DNA of 64,000 nucleotides from Spirochaetaceae bacterium (GTDB lineage: Bacteria > Myxococcota_A > UBA9160 > UBA4427), in assembly GCA_020632655.1 (NCBI GenBank), contig JACKFD010000001.1, positions 558,001 through 622,000 of the forward strand. The letters are read 5' to 3'. Numbering within the stretch: position 1 is the stretch's first letter; every line of letters starts with the position of its first letter. Shown here piece by piece: positions 9,783-17,629 of the stretch. The notes beneath the pieces are model-generated. The model had not been told where the DNA came from and ran no database searches. It was given only the letters and a program-made list of their open reading frames with translations. A program made the translations under genes and the position numbers.

Positions 9783-11039
9783 ATGACCCAGAAAGACCTC
9801 GTCCCCGTCCACGGCGGCCTCGCCGAGCCCGTCGATCGAATCGTTCCCTTCAAGGACAAGGCCGCCTTCCTCTCCGAGGCCGGCGGTCTGCCCTCGATCC
9901 GGGTCAGCTCGGCCGACCTCGCGACGGTCCATCGCCTGGCCGACGGCGCGCTCTCTCCGCTCGAGGGTCCCATGAAGAAGGAGGCCTACGATCGGGTCAT
10001 CGCCGAGAAGTGCGTGCTGTCGAAGGGCGCGCGCTACGCGTGGACGATCCCGATCTCGCTGCCCGTGACCGACGAGGAGGCGGGCCGCGTGAAGCGCGGG
10101 GGCGCCTGCGCCGTCGAGACCGGTGAGGGTGAGGTCGTCGCGATCCTCGACGATCTCGAGGTCTTCGACTGGGACAAGAAGGGCTACCTGCAGGCCGTCT
10201 ACGGCACGGAGCGCGTCGACCATCCGGGCGGCCGCATCGTCGACAACGATGCGCGCACCAAGCTGATCGGCGGCTCGATCCGTGTGCTCCCCCAGCGCGC
10301 GAACAAGGAGTACGGCGAGTTCATGCTCTCGCCGCGCATGACCCGCGCCTTCATCCGGGACCGGAAGTGGGAGCGGGCGCTCGCCTTCCAGACCCGCAAC
10401 CCGCTGCACCGGGCGCACGAGTACGCGCTCGTCTACGGCGTCGAGAAGCTGACGGCCGCCGGGCACTTCGCGGGCGCCGTGCTGAATCCGCTGATGGGCG
10501 AGCTGAAGGGCGACGACGTACCCGCCGCGATGCGCATGCGCTGCTACCGCAAGCTGCACAGCGAGCGGCTGCTCGGCGAGGGCGACAAGGATCCCGCGAT
10601 CTGGGAGAAGGCCGGCTACGACATCTCGGACGTCTTCGAGCTGATCGGGCTCGACATCAAGATGTTCTACGGCGGCCCCTCGGAGGCGGTCATGCACGGC
10701 ATCTACCGCCAGAACTACGGCTTCTCGGACATCGTGATCGGCCGCAAGCACGCGGACGCGCCCTTCGAGGACGGCTCGGCGATCTGGGGCGACTTCGATG
10801 CGCACGAGATCTTCGACAACCTCGGCGGCGAGCTGCACATCCAGCCCTGCAAGGTCGGCTTCGCGGCCTTCTACGAGAGCATCGGCCGGGTCGACCTGAC
10901 CGAGCGGCACGAGGGCGAGAAGCCCTTCTCGATCTCGGGCACCCAGGTCCGGACGCAGCTCCAGGCGGGCGAGCGGCCCGACCCGCGCATCATGCGGCCG
11001 GAGACCTCGGACATCCTGATCGAGGCCTACCGGAAGTAG
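9783..11039 (+). CDS. sat: Sulfate adenylyltransferase (ATP sulfurylase), homo-oligomeric type
   Basis: This 418-residue enzyme makes adenosine 5'-phosphosulfate and pyrophosphate from ATP and sulfate, the entry step of sulfate assimilation or dissimilation. The nucleotide-binding signature QTRNPLHRAHE is intact near residue 203, and the second conserved segment reads GRKHADAP. This is the single-chain Sat type, not the CysD/CysN heterodimer. No APS reductase or APS kinase is visible nearby, so assimilatory versus dissimilatory direction cannot be decided. The ATG at 9783 is well placed. The next gene starts 4 bp after its stop. Confidence 0.95.
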   Translation: MTQKDLVPVHGGLAEPVDRIVPFKDKAAFLSEAGGLPSIRVSSADLATVHRLADGALSPLEGPMKKEAYDRVIAEKCVLSKGARYAWTIPISLPVTDEEAGRVKRGGACAVETGEGEVVAILDDLEVFDWDKKGYLQAVYGTERVDHPGGRIVDNDARTKLIGGSIRVLPQRANKEYGEFMLSPRMTRAFIRDRKWERALAFQTRNPLHRAHEYALVYGVEKLTAAGHFAGAVLNPLMGELKGDDVPAAMRMRCYRKLHSERLLGEGDKDPAIWEKAGYDISDVFELIGLDIKMFYGGPSEAVMHGIYRQNYGFSDIVIGRKHADAPFEDGSAIWGDFDAHEIFDNLGGELHIQPCKVGFAAFYESIGRVDLTERHEGEKPFSISGTQVRTQLQAGERPDPRIMRPETSDILIEAYRK

Positions 11040-11043
11040 GGCG

Positions 11044-12195
11044 ATGGCGCTTCGGCGGCAGAGGCGTAGGGTCCCGGCGGCTCTCCTCGCGCTCGCCGCG
11101 CTGGGCGGTGTCGCCTGGGCCTGTGCGACGCGGCTGCCGGCGGACGACTGGCGCGCTGCGCAGGCCGGGTCGAGTGCGTGGGGGCCGCCTCCGGCCGCGA
11201 CGCGCTTCGACCCGTCCACGCCACCCGGGCCCGCGGCGGCCGCCGCAGCGGCGCTCGAGGGCGTGTATCGCGAGCGGGTGGTCTTTGCTCGGCCCGGGAT
11301 CGAGCTCGCGCAGGTGGCCCTGGCGCCCGGCGGGCTGCGCCCGACCCGGGCGACCGCCGCGCCGGAGGTGCATCTCGTCGTCGCCGGGCAGGCGGAGTGG
11401 ACCGTCGACGGCGAGACGCGACGCGTCGGGCCGGGCACGACGATCCACCACGCCGTCCTGTCGGAGCATCGCTTCGTCACGGTCTCGCGCGGCCCGCTGC
11501 TGGCGTTGCGGGCACGCTGGGCGCCGGAGGGGGAGCGGGCCGTGCTGCTCGAGGCGCGCCGACGACGCCGGGGTGGCTCCTTGACGGCGGCATTCTTCGA
11601 AGGGGAGGCCCGCTCGCGCTTCGTATCGCCGATCGAGATGCGCGTTCCGATGCCGAAGTCCTCGCGCCGCGGCGACTTCGCCGCGATGCGCACGGCGCTC
11701 GTCGAGGCGAGGGAGTGGGAGCCCGCGCGGCCCGTGGTGAGGGCCTTCGTGGAGTCCCTCGGCGTTCCCTGGGAGAGTGCCGAGCCGGGCGTGCGTGCGC
11801 GGGTGATCTTCACGCATCCCGACTTCGAGTGGGGCGAGCTCGTGGTCGAGCCGGGCGACGAGGAGCGACCGATCTTCGGGGGCGACGGGCCCGGGCTGGT
11901 GCACGTCCTCGATGGTCGCGCGCGGCTCTCGCTCGCACATGGATTCGCACTCGAGGCGCGGGCGGGCACCACGCTGGCCGTCGAGGCCGGCGAGGTCGTG
12001 CGGGTCGGGGCGCGCCGGAAGCGGGATCCGGAGGCGCCGATGCGGGCGGTCTGGGCTCGCTGGGCGCCGGGCGGGAACGCCGACTATCTCTCGCGTGGCG
12101 ACTTCCTGCTCGAGCCGGCTGGCGAGGCGAAGGAGGCGACGTCGCTCGACCCCGGCCTCCGCTTCGCGCCCGCGGATCGTGTCTCGGGCGACTAG
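11044..12195 (+). CDS. Exported protein with two cupin-like domains
   Basis: The 383-residue protein begins with a basic, hydrophobic export signal (residues 5-28, ending AWACA), so it is probably secreted or periplasmic. Two cupin-like beta-barrel segments follow. The first is around 85-140 (EVHLVVAGQAEWTVDGETRRVGPGT) and the second around 260-320 (GLVHVLDGRARLSLAHG, then LAVEAGEVVRVG). The canonical metal-binding histidines are not obvious, so ligand and function are open. It starts 4 bp after sat and is probably co-transcribed. Its stop overlaps that of the convergent GGDEF-type gene: the four bases CTAG at 12192-12195 serve both. Confidence 0.65.
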   Translation: MALRRQRRRVPAALLALAALGGVAWACATRLPADDWRAAQAGSSAWGPPPAATRFDPSTPPGPAAAAAAALEGVYRERVVFARPGIELAQVALAPGGLRPTRATAAPEVHLVVAGQAEWTVDGETRRVGPGTTIHHAVLSEHRFVTVSRGPLLALRARWAPEGERAVLLEARRRRRGGSLTAAFFEGEARSRFVSPIEMRVPMPKSSRRGDFAAMRTALVEAREWEPARPVVRAFVESLGVPWESAEPGVRARVIFTHPDFEWGELVVEPGDEERPIFGGDGPGLVHVLDGRARLSLAHGFALEARAGTTLAVEAGEVVRVGARRKRDPEAPMRAVWARWAPGGNADYLSRGDFLLEPAGEAKEATSLDPGLRFAPADRVSGD

Positions 12196-14471
12196 ACCAT
12201 CCGGATGCGCGGCGTGCGGGCGTGCTCGAGGAGCGAGGCCTGCTCGTCGCCGTCGGCCGGATGGATGCCGTACCCGAAGGCCAGGCCGACGCGGACGGGC
12301 TGGTTCAGCGCCTCGTCCTTCGAGACCGCGTCGGCGACCGCCCGGGCCAGCTCGAAGACGCGCTCACCGGGGGTGCGGCCCGGCTCGGGCATCAGCACCG
12401 CAAACTCGTCGCGACCGATCCGGGCGAGCACGTCGAAGTCGCGGAGATGCCCGCGCAGCGCCTCGGCGAGGCTCGCCACGACGCGCGCGACCTGCACACC
12501 GCCCGCCACGGACTCGATCTCCTCGCGATTCTCGAGTCGGCAGACGCAGAGGGCGAGGGCGTTCTCGCGGCCGGCGGCCCGGGCGATCTCCTCGTGCAGC
12601 CGCTGGTCGAGGTAGGACTCGTTCGGCAGCCCCGTCTGCTCGTCGAAGTTCCGGTGCTGCTGGAGCTCGCGATGGGAGAGGGCGTGGTCGAGGGCGCGCT
12701 CGACGTAGGAGACGAAGCGCGCGAAGACCTGCAGGTCCTCGTCGTCGAACTGACTCGCGAAGAAGCGGTCGAGACTGACCTTGTCGTAGAGCGCCAGCGT
12801 GCCGACGACGTGGCCGTCCCGCTTGAGGGGCGCCGTCAGCACCGAGCGGGCGCCATCGACGAGCGCACGCAGGCCGGCATCCTGACTCGCGTCCCGCACG
12901 AGGTGCGGCGTGCGCCGGCGTAGCGTCTCGCGGGTCACCGCCTTGTCGAGCTGGAAGAGCGCCTCCTGCGCCGCCCCGTCGGCCGCGCCGAAGTAGGATC
13001 GGATCGAATAACGCCGGGTCGTCGGATCCTGGAGACGCAGGATCGCGTGGTCGGCCTCGAGGATCATCGAGACGCTCGACGTCGCGAGCCGCGCCACCTC
13101 GTTCGGCTCGTTGCAGGAGAGCATCCGGATCGAGGTCTCGTTGATGGCGTTGATGCGCTCCGCCCGGGTCGCCATGCGCGACTCGCGCTCCGTGCGCGCG
13201 ATCGTCTCGGCGGCGGCCGCGGCGATCTCCTGCCAGCTCTCGAGCACGCCGCGGGGCTGGCGCTCGCGATCACCGGCCTGGATCGAGAGCAGACCGACGA
13301 GCTGGGCGCCCGCGATCAGCGGCAGGGCGGCATACCCGATGCGTCCCTGCTCGTCGCGCAGCAGCACGCTGCGCCCTTCGCGCAGGGCCTCGCCGTCGAC
13401 GCCGAGGCCGGGCTCGAGGCGGTACTCGCCGCCGAAGCCACCGCCCTTGAGCGACGTCGCCGCGAGGCGCAGCGTTCCGTCGGGCTCGCGCAGGTAGAGA
13501 TGGGCCACGCCCGTGCCGGCACGCCCGGCGACGAAGCGGCAGAACTCCTGGAGTCGATCCGCGAGGAGCGCGGGGCCGCGCAGCACGCGCGCGACCTCGC
13601 GCACGGCGTCGTAGCGCGCGGCCTGGCTGCGCAGCGCCGCGTGGGCCTGGGCGCGCGCGATGATCTGCGCGTCGAGCTGAGCGAGCTGCTCCATGAAGCG
13701 GAGGTCTTCTTCGCCGAAGACGTCCGGGCGGGTCGCGTGATGCACGTTCAGCACGCCGAGCACGCGGCCCTCGTGGATCAGCGGCACGCAGAGCGCGGAC
13801 TCCACGTCGACCCGGTCGCGCACGAGGTCGTACTCTGCCGAATCCGCCCGGCCGTGGAGCCGGATCGGTCTTCCCTCCGCGGCGACGCGCCCCGAGATGC
13901 CCTGACCCAGCGCGACCCGGATCTTCGGCCAGAGCTCCGGCTCGACGCCCTGGGCGACGCGAATGCGCAGCGTCCGGCTCTCGGGATCGAGCAGCATCAG
14001 GCTCCCCCCCTCGGCGCCCGTCACGCCGACCGCGATCTCGAGCATGCGCTCGAAGAGGGCGTCGGCCTCGATCGTCAGGTCGACCGACTCGACCACCTCG
14101 TGCAGCGCCTGGAGCAGCTCGGCCTTGCGGTCCCGGGGTGCGACGCCGTAGCCCCAGAGCAGGCGCGCGGTCAGCGGCGTGACGACCTGGAGGGCGTCGC
14201 GCGGGCCGGTGGGCGCGTGACTCGTGAAGTCGCCCTCGGAGTCGATGATCGCGTCGTAGCGCGGTCCGTCGAAGAAGGCCTCGGGATCGTCGACGAGCAG
14301 GGGGGCGACGCGTTTGGCGAGTCCGCCCCCGATCCGCCGGGCCCGCTCGAGGGCGCCCGGCACGTCGCGATCGTGGACGCGGCCGATCTCGACCTCGGGA
14401 TTCGCGGCGAGCAGCTGGAGGAGCCGCAGGGACTCGTCGGAAGCACCCCAGATGCCGAGTCGGCGGCGCAT
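12192..14471 (-). CDS. Multi-GAF sensor with N-terminal Rossmann-like domain and degenerate GGDEF domain
   Basis: This is a 759-residue cytosolic signalling protein. Residues 1-75 (RRLGIWGASDESLRLLQLLAANPEVEIG) look like a nucleotide-binding Rossmann fold. Three GAF-type sensor domains follow (about 115-285, 300-440 and 455-600), and the C-terminal 150 residues are a GGDEF-family domain. The catalytic signature reads GRDEF (near residue 686) rather than GGDEF, so diguanylate cyclase activity is doubtful; it may bind GTP or act as a regulatory pseudo-cyclase. No membrane segment is seen. Its ATG overlaps the stop of the upstream GTPase gene (TGATG), implying translational coupling. Confidence 0.8.
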   Translation of the reverse strand: MRRRLGIWGASDESLRLLQLLAANPEVEIGRVHDRDVPGALERARRIGGGLAKRVAPLLVDDPEAFFDGPRYDAIIDSEGDFTSHAPTGPRDALQVVTPLTARLLWGYGVAPRDRKAELLQALHEVVESVDLTIEADALFERMLEIAVGVTGAEGGSLMLLDPESRTLRIRVAQGVEPELWPKIRVALGQGISGRVAAEGRPIRLHGRADSAEYDLVRDRVDVESALCVPLIHEGRVLGVLNVHHATRPDVFGEEDLRFMEQLAQLDAQIIARAQAHAALRSQAARYDAVREVARVLRGPALLADRLQEFCRFVAGRAGTGVAHLYLREPDGTLRLAATSLKGGGFGGEYRLEPGLGVDGEALREGRSVLLRDEQGRIGYAALPLIAGAQLVGLLSIQAGDRERQPRGVLESWQEIAAAAAETIARTERESRMATRAERINAINETSIRMLSCNEPNEVARLATSSVSMILEADHAILRLQDPTTRRYSIRSYFGAADGAAQEALFQLDKAVTRETLRRRTPHLVRDASQDAGLRALVDGARSVLTAPLKRDGHVVGTLALYDKVSLDRFFASQFDDEDLQVFARFVSYVERALDHALSHRELQQHRNFDEQTGLPNESYLDQRLHEEIARAAGRENALALCVCRLENREEIESVAGGVQVARVVASLAEALRGHLRDFDVLARIGRDEFAVLMPEPGRTPGERVFELARAVADAVSKDEALNQPVRVGLAFGYGIHPADGDEQASLLEHARTPRIRMV

Positions 14472-15475
14472 CAGTCGCCGCCGTCCCCGACCAGCGCATC
14501 CAGTCGCAGCGAGAGCACGAGGCTCCGCGTCCGTCCGTCCTCGTCGCCGAGCACGAGCGGCAGACACAACGTGCCGTCCGCCTGGACCTCGGGCTGACCC
14601 GCCGAGACGACGCGCAGCGCGGCCCCCAGTCCGGCCTCGGGCTTCTGCGTCTCGCCGGCGACCGCCTGCCAGTCGGGCTGGGTCGCGTCGGCGAAGTCGA
14701 GGGCGACCGCCTCCGCCACGTCGTCGAGGCCCTCGTTCTCGCCTTCGGCGAGGATCGCGGCCTCGAGCACGTCGTGGGAGCTGCCGGAGAGGTCCTCGAG
14801 CTCGGCAGCCGTCCGGGCGGTGCCGACCTCGGACGGCGGCTGCGCCGTACCGATCCCGGCCGGAACCGTCGCCGGTCGAGCCGGTGCCGCAGGCGGGGCG
14901 GGCGCGCCGGTCGCACCCGCTCGGCGTGCGCGCACGACGTGCTTCGAGATCGTGGTCAGGGTCGCCAGCACGCCGTGTCCCGTGGTCGCGATCGTCTCGA
15001 AGACGGCGGCCTGGTCGAGGCCGATCTTGCGGTGCAGGGCCTCGATCGCGAAGGGATCGGCGATGTCCCGCTTGTTGTACTGCAGGACGATCGGGAAGCC
15101 GTCGAGGCGATGGCCGTAGGCGGCGAGGGACTGGCGAAGCTCGTCGATCGCCGGCGCGTTCTCGCCGATGCGTTCCGGCGAGCTGTCGAGCACGAGCACG
15201 ATGCCGTCGACACCGTCGAGGAGCTGCTTGCGGGTCATGGCGTGCTCGGGCGAGCCGGGCACGGCGACCAGCTCGATGTGGGTCGCCACGCCGCCCACGT
15301 CCCCGAGCGTGATCGGCAGCACCTCGTACTGCACCGTCGGGTCGAGCCGTGTGGGCTCCCGCCGGAGATCACCTCGCAGCTCGGGCCGCAGCTTCGCATG
15401 GATCGTCCGGAGCGTCGTCGTCGTGCCGGCGCCGGCGATGCCCCAGAAGAGGATGCGTGCGTGGACCTCGGGCAT
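14471..15475 (-). CDS. MglA-like Ras-family GTPase lacking the P-loop lysine
   Basis: The 334-residue protein begins with a small Ras-like domain most similar to MglA/gliding-type GTPases: VPGSPEH at 73-79 in the position of the switch II motif, and NKRD at 134-137 for guanine specificity. The P-loop reads GIAGAGTT (12-19), with Thr18 where GxxxxGK[ST] requires lysine. Four consecutive ACG codons cover this site. Loss of the lysine usually cripples nucleotide binding or hydrolysis, so this may be a pseudo-GTPase. An Ala/Pro-rich linker (about 170-235) leads to a roughly 100-residue tail of unknown fold. It is coupled by TGATG at both ends. No roadblock/MglB gene is adjacent. Confidence 0.75.
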   Translation of the reverse strand: MPEVHARILFWGIAGAGTTTTLRTIHAKLRPELRGDLRREPTRLDPTVQYEVLPITLGDVGGVATHIELVAVPGSPEHAMTRKQLLDGVDGIVLVLDSSPERIGENAPAIDELRQSLAAYGHRLDGFPIVLQYNKRDIADPFAIEALHRKIGLDQAAVFETIATTGHGVLATLTTISKHVVRARRAGATGAPAPPAAPARPATVPAGIGTAQPPSEVGTARTAAELEDLSGSSHDVLEAAILAEGENEGLDDVAEAVALDFADATQPDWQAVAGETQKPEAGLGAALRVVSAGQPEVQADGTLCLPLVLGDEDGRTRSLVLSLRLDALVGDGGD

Positions 15476-16548
15476 CAGATCTTCCCCTTCTTCGTGAGCA
15501 GCCGGCGGGCCTGGGCGCTGACGTTGTTGGAGACGTCGCGGCTCTTCATCAGCGAGCGCAGGTCCTTGTCCTGGAGGTAGTTGAGGAACTTCAGCGCCTG
15601 GGGCGTCGGCGTCTTGGGATTCGTGACGAGCGCGAGCTTGATCTGATAGTTCTTGGTCCAGTCCCGGTTGCTCGCGATGATCCGCAGGAGCTCGTCCGAG
15701 AGCGAGCGGCTCTGGGCGAAGCCCACGACCTCGGTCTCCGTGAGCTTGGGGCTGCCGAGGACGGAGGAGGAGACGATGCGATTGCGATCCTTGATGAGCA
15801 GCGCCCGGGCCTCCTTGCCGCCGACGCGGGCCAGCTTGATCTTCTGCATCACGGTCATCTTCTGGATCGCGGCGTAGAGGCTGCCCTCGATCTCCTCGTC
15901 GACGTCCTCGTCCTTCTCGGAGGCGAGCAGCTTCGCGATCTCGCCCATCTCCCCGCCGAGCAGCTCTCGAACCGCGGCCTCCGCCTCGTCCTCGTCGAGC
16001 GTCTCGTCGTCGTCCTCGACCGTCTCCCGCTCCTCGAGGCCGAGGAAGCCCAGGATCCGTTCGATCACGGCGCGGCCCGTGAGCGGGTTCGCGCCGAGCG
16101 CGTCGACGATCTCCTCGTGACGCATCATCCGCTCCTGGTTCTGGCTGATGATATCGACGACGCGGGGGTGCGGAAGCGTGGCGAGCCAGGCGACCGTCGC
16201 ATCGTCTGCGGCCGGATTGAGTGCGATCGCCTCGCACCACTTCTCCGTCTCCTTGTGGACGTGGGCGAGGAACGAGAGCAGGGCGGGATGCGCAGGGCCG
16301 GTCAGGACGGTCTTGAGGACGTGCTCCGGCAGGCCTTCGAGACTCGCGCGGGCGGTCTCCTTGACGGAAGCATCGGGATCGTTGGCGAGCACGAGCAGCA
16401 CGGTCGCCAGCTCGGTCGGCTCGAGGGGCAGGGCGCCGCGTGCGGCCATGCGCCGCGCTTCGACGGGCGCATCCCGGCGCGCGTACTTCTCGGCCTGGGG
16501 CGAGAGCCGCAGCTTGACCTTGCGAGTGCTCGAGGGAGCGTCGGCCAA
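15475..16548 (-). CDS. HEAT-like helical repeat protein
   Basis: This is a roughly 357-residue all-helical protein built from short repeats such as LLVLANDPDASVKETARASL and LPHPRVVDIISQNQ, consistent with a HEAT or variant leucine-rich scaffold. A strongly acidic stretch (EDDDETLDEDEAEAAV) lies near the middle. No signal peptide or membrane segment is seen. The TTG at 16546-16548 is chosen because GGAGG lies 10 nt upstream and the following residues lead directly into the conserved start; an ATG at 16662 would add 38 poorly structured residues. Its stop overlaps the start of the GTPase gene, so it probably forms a scaffold in the same module. Confidence 0.65.
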   Translation of the reverse strand: MADAPSSTRKVKLRLSPQAEKYARRDAPVEARRMAARGALPLEPTELATVLLVLANDPDASVKETARASLEGLPEHVLKTVLTGPAHPALLSFLAHVHKETEKWCEAIALNPAADDATVAWLATLPHPRVVDIISQNQERMMRHEEIVDALGANPLTGRAVIERILGFLGLEERETVEDDDETLDEDEAEAAVRELLGGEMGEIAKLLASEKDEDVDEEIEGSLYAAIQKMTVMQKIKLARVGGKEARALLIKDRNRIVSSSVLGSPKLTETEVVGFAQSRSLSDELLRIIASNRDWTKNYQIKLALVTNPKTPTPQALKFLNYLQDKDLRSLMKSRDVSNNVSAQARRLLTKKGKI

Positions 16549-16722
16549 CGGGCTCGGTCCTCCACCGGCCGTCCGGACCCGGACCTGGCCGTGTTGAAAA
16601 TGACTCGCCCCGGGCCGGTGGCGCGACTGGGCCGCGGCGCCGGCGCGACGCGCAGAGTGCATCGGCCGTGGAGGAGGCCGACTTGATGCCGGTGCGGCGC
16701 GCGCGAGGCGCGGATCCCGGGC

Positions 16723-17514
16723 TCAGCTCCGGTTCTTCTCGAACAGGATGCGGAGGCCGTCCAGCGTGAGGAAGGGGGCGACCTGCTCGATCGCGCGGCT
16801 CTCCGAGGCGATCCGACGGGCGAGGCCGCCGGTCGCCACGACCCGGGCCTCCGCGCCCAGCTCTTCGCGGATGCGGGCGATCATCGAGTCGACCATGCCC
16901 GCGTAGCCGTAGAGGAGCCCCGATTGCAGAGCCGCGGTCGTCGTCCGTCCGATCACGGTCCGGGGACGCGCGATCTCGACGCGATGGAGCTTCGAGGCAC
17001 GTTCGAAGAGGGCCTCCATCGAGATGTGGACGCCCGGGCAGATCACGCCGCCGAGGTACTCGCCGCGCTCCGAGATGCAGTCGAAGGTCGTGGCCGTGCC
17101 GAAGTCGACGGCGATGATCGGGCCGCCGAAGAGCTCGTAGGCGGCGACCGCGTTGACGATCCGGTCGGCGCCGACCTCGTGCGGGTTCTCGTAGCGGACC
17201 GGCATACCGGTCCGGATGCCCGGTCCGACGATCTGTGGCGGTCGGCCGAAGAGCTTGCTCGAGACGCGCTCCCAGATCGGGACGACGGGGGGCACGACGC
17301 TCGACAGGATCACGTCCGTGATCTCGTCCGTCTTGCGGCCCTCGCTCGCGAAGAGCGTGATCAACGAGATCACGACCTCGTCGGAGGTCTGCTCGCGATG
17401 GGTCGAGAGGCGCCAATGCTGGGCGAGGCGGCCCTCGCCGTCGTGGTAGTCGAAGACGCCGAGGGAGACGTTCGTGTTGCCGACGTCGATGACCAGGAGG
17501 ACCGGCTCGCTCAA
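16723..17514 (-). CDS. coaX: Type III pantothenate kinase
   Basis: This 263-residue ASKHA-fold enzyme phosphorylates pantothenate, the first step of CoA synthesis. The nucleotide-binding DVGNTN (residues 10-15), the conserved GADR near 114, DFGTATTFD near 137 and ATGGLA near 225 are all present. CoaX enzymes differ from CoaA in requiring a monovalent cation and resisting CoA feedback. It lies 115 bp downstream of birA on the same strand. coaD and coaBC are encoded elsewhere in this window. Confidence 0.95.
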   Translation of the reverse strand: MSEPVLLVIDVGNTNVSLGVFDYHDGEGRLAQHWRLSTHREQTSDEVVISLITLFASEGRKTDEITDVILSSVVPPVVPIWERVSSKLFGRPPQIVGPGIRTGMPVRYENPHEVGADRIVNAVAAYELFGGPIIAVDFGTATTFDCISERGEYLGGVICPGVHISMEALFERASKLHRVEIARPRTVIGRTTTAALQSGLLYGYAGMVDSMIARIREELGAEARVVATGGLARRIASESRAIEQVAPFLTLDGLRILFEKNRS

Positions 17515-17629
17515 GACTCTCCACCTCGAACCGGCGACGCGGCCCGAGCAGGAGCTCCGGGTGCGCGCTCGGGGGTTGCAGGGGCAGCGCAGCGGGGCGC
17601 CGCGGCCGGCCTCGCGCCGGCGCGCCCAA

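Noticed and set aside
14471..17629. 1052-codon open frame spanning coaX, the HEAT-like gene and the GTPase gene
   Set aside because: Only its last 334 codons are the real GTPase; the rest is out of frame with coaX and the HEAT-like gene.
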